Assembly (NCBI RefSeq): GCF_030539355.1
Contig: NZ_JAUNSF010000015.1
Coordinates: 1 to 44,073 of the forward strand
Reading direction: 5' to 3'
Length of the DNA: 44,073 bases
Origin: Sutterella sp.
GTDB taxonomy: Bacteria; Pseudomonadota; Gammaproteobacteria; Burkholderiales; Burkholderiaceae_F
This document shows, piece by piece, positions 43,211 through 44,073 of this stretch; the stretch's first letter is position 1, and every line of letters begins with the position of its first letter. A program made the translations under genes and the position numbers. Below the pieces are notes generated by a model that searched no databases, had not been told where the DNA came from, and saw only the letters and a list, made by a program, of their open reading frames with translations.

Positions 43211-44073
43211 ATGCAGAATGTCAAACGGTTTCTTGAGAGCTTCTCCGGAGCCGGAGCCGACGAACTCGGCGCGGCGAGGGATCTCGTGGCGCTCGCCCGT
43301 GAAAGCGGACAGCTCTCCGCCATCCGCGCCTGCGTTCCGTCGAACGCGACCTAGGTCGAGTACTTCTTCGGCGACTTTGCCTCGCAGAAGTACCACGTCT
43401 CAAAGGGACTCAAGGCACTCTTCGGGCTCGGGCCGACCGAGCTCTTCGACGGCGCAAAGGAGTTCGGGGGGCGCATCACGCATCCCGATGACATCCGCTT
43501 CCGCGAGTTCTTCCGCAGGCTCATGTGCTCGGGCGCCGCTCAGGCTCCCTCCTGGTACCGGCTGAAGTTCGGCGACATCACGAAGTGGATGTGCATCCGG
43601 TGCGCGAATGTGCGCCTCCGCAGTTCCAGAGATCACATGGTCTGCGGCAGCGTCGAGATGCTCACGGACCGCACGATCCTGCTCGAGCTCCTGCCCTCGA
43701 CCGACAACGGCGAGGAACTCGCCGCCGTGACGAGGATGCTCTTTGCCTCACCGCAGGGCGCCTGGCCCGCGGTGATCCGCCTCGTTGACCAGCCCGACAG
43801 CGTGCAGGGTCTGCTCGCGAACCTCGTGGCGAACAGGCTTCTTACCACCTCGCTCCCCACGCCCGTGCTCGCGGCGTGCGCCGGCGGCCCCGGCACGGTG
43901 GTCTGTCTGATCGACCCGGGTCCCGAGCGCGACAAGACGATCGCCAAGCAGGACCTCGAGACGCAGCTGATCGCCGACTTCCGTCACATCGGGCTCGACC
44001 TGAGGGACTTCACTCCCCCCGAGATCTTCCCGGGGAGCCGCACCGCCGAGAGCGTCAAGCGCCGTGCGCTCGA
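43211..44073 (+). pseudogene. PAS-domain signalling gene interrupted by an in-frame TAG; runs off the window
   Basis: From the ATG at 43211, six bases after the bcsC stop, 47 codons are open and then TAG occurs at 43352-43354; the same frame is open again to the window end (over 235 codons). After the stop the frame reads VEYFFGDFASQKYHVS, LFGLGPTELFDG and RITHPDDIRF, the pattern of a PAS sensor domain, followed by a weakly conserved region that might be a degenerate GGDEF domain. The TAG stands where a Tyr (TAT or TAC) would be one base away. Options: recent pseudogene, sequencing error, or amber readthrough. Position after bcs suggests a cyclic di-GMP role. The end and any EAL domain are outside the window. 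Confidence 0.6.

Noticed and set aside
43352..43354. TAG as a reassigned sense codon in this organism
   Set aside because: The TtrS-like kinase ends naturally at a TAG (25686-25688) overlapping the next gene's start, so TAG works as a stop here.

Overview
The window is about two-thirds G+C by eye and densely coded, with no rRNA, tRNA, transposase or CRISPR array that I can see. The content is typical of an anaerobic or microaerophilic gut proteobacterium: several exported fumarate-reductase-like flavoproteins, a TtrS/TtrR-like two-component system, an enteric-type histidine operon and an E. coli-type cellulose operon. My best guess is a high-GC Sutterellaceae (Burkholderiales) genome. That rests on gene content, not on a marker gene, so it is only moderately sure. 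Stop codons are nearly all TGA or TAA; one gene, the histidine kinase, ends in TAG.

Layout. 1-2535: a truncated EamA/DMT transporter, a divergent LysR regulator and an AEC-family carrier. 2786-7232: two paralogous YddG-type aromatic amino acid exporters in direct orientation, flanking a Sec-exported flavin reductase with two FMN-binding domains. 7400-11360: three genes of unknown function, two of them distant paralogues; the first has a strong promoter overlapped by a near-ideal operator dyad. 11456-19292: hisGDCBHAFI, preceded by a leader ORF encoding MFIAAFRRHHHHP and mutually exclusive RNA hairpins ending in an intrinsic terminator, which is a classical histidine attenuator. 19297-22147: a membrane metallophosphoesterase, a RelA/SpoT-domain alarmone synthetase and a four-helix membrane protein. 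22423-27867: a Tat-lipoprotein flavoprotein in an overlapping operon with a TtrS-like kinase and FixJ-like regulator, facing a second Tat-exported flavoprotein reductase. 27868-29819: about 1.95 kb with no convincing gene but several symmetric or repeated elements. 29820-44073: a membrane diguanylate cyclase, a lone periplasmic solute-binding protein, bcsR-Q-A-B-Z-C, and a downstream PAS-like gene broken by an in-frame TAG.

How the parts fit. The exported flavoproteins look like terminal reductases for organic electron acceptors, with the YddG and AEC carriers as plausible substrate/product transporters and the TtrS/R-like pair as their sensor. The his operon carries four enteric hallmarks together: long HisG, fused HisNB, fused HisIE and a His-codon leader. 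If the host is a betaproteobacterium, this suggests whole-operon transfer that kept its attenuator. The cellulose operon is likewise E. coli-like and is preceded by a GGDEF enzyme whose product should bind the intact PilZ motifs of BcsA.

The most interesting points are the his leader/attenuator, the reductase-transporter-sensor modules, the unknown paralogue cluster with its operator, the alarmone synthetase/membrane pair, and the amber-interrupted gene after bcsC.
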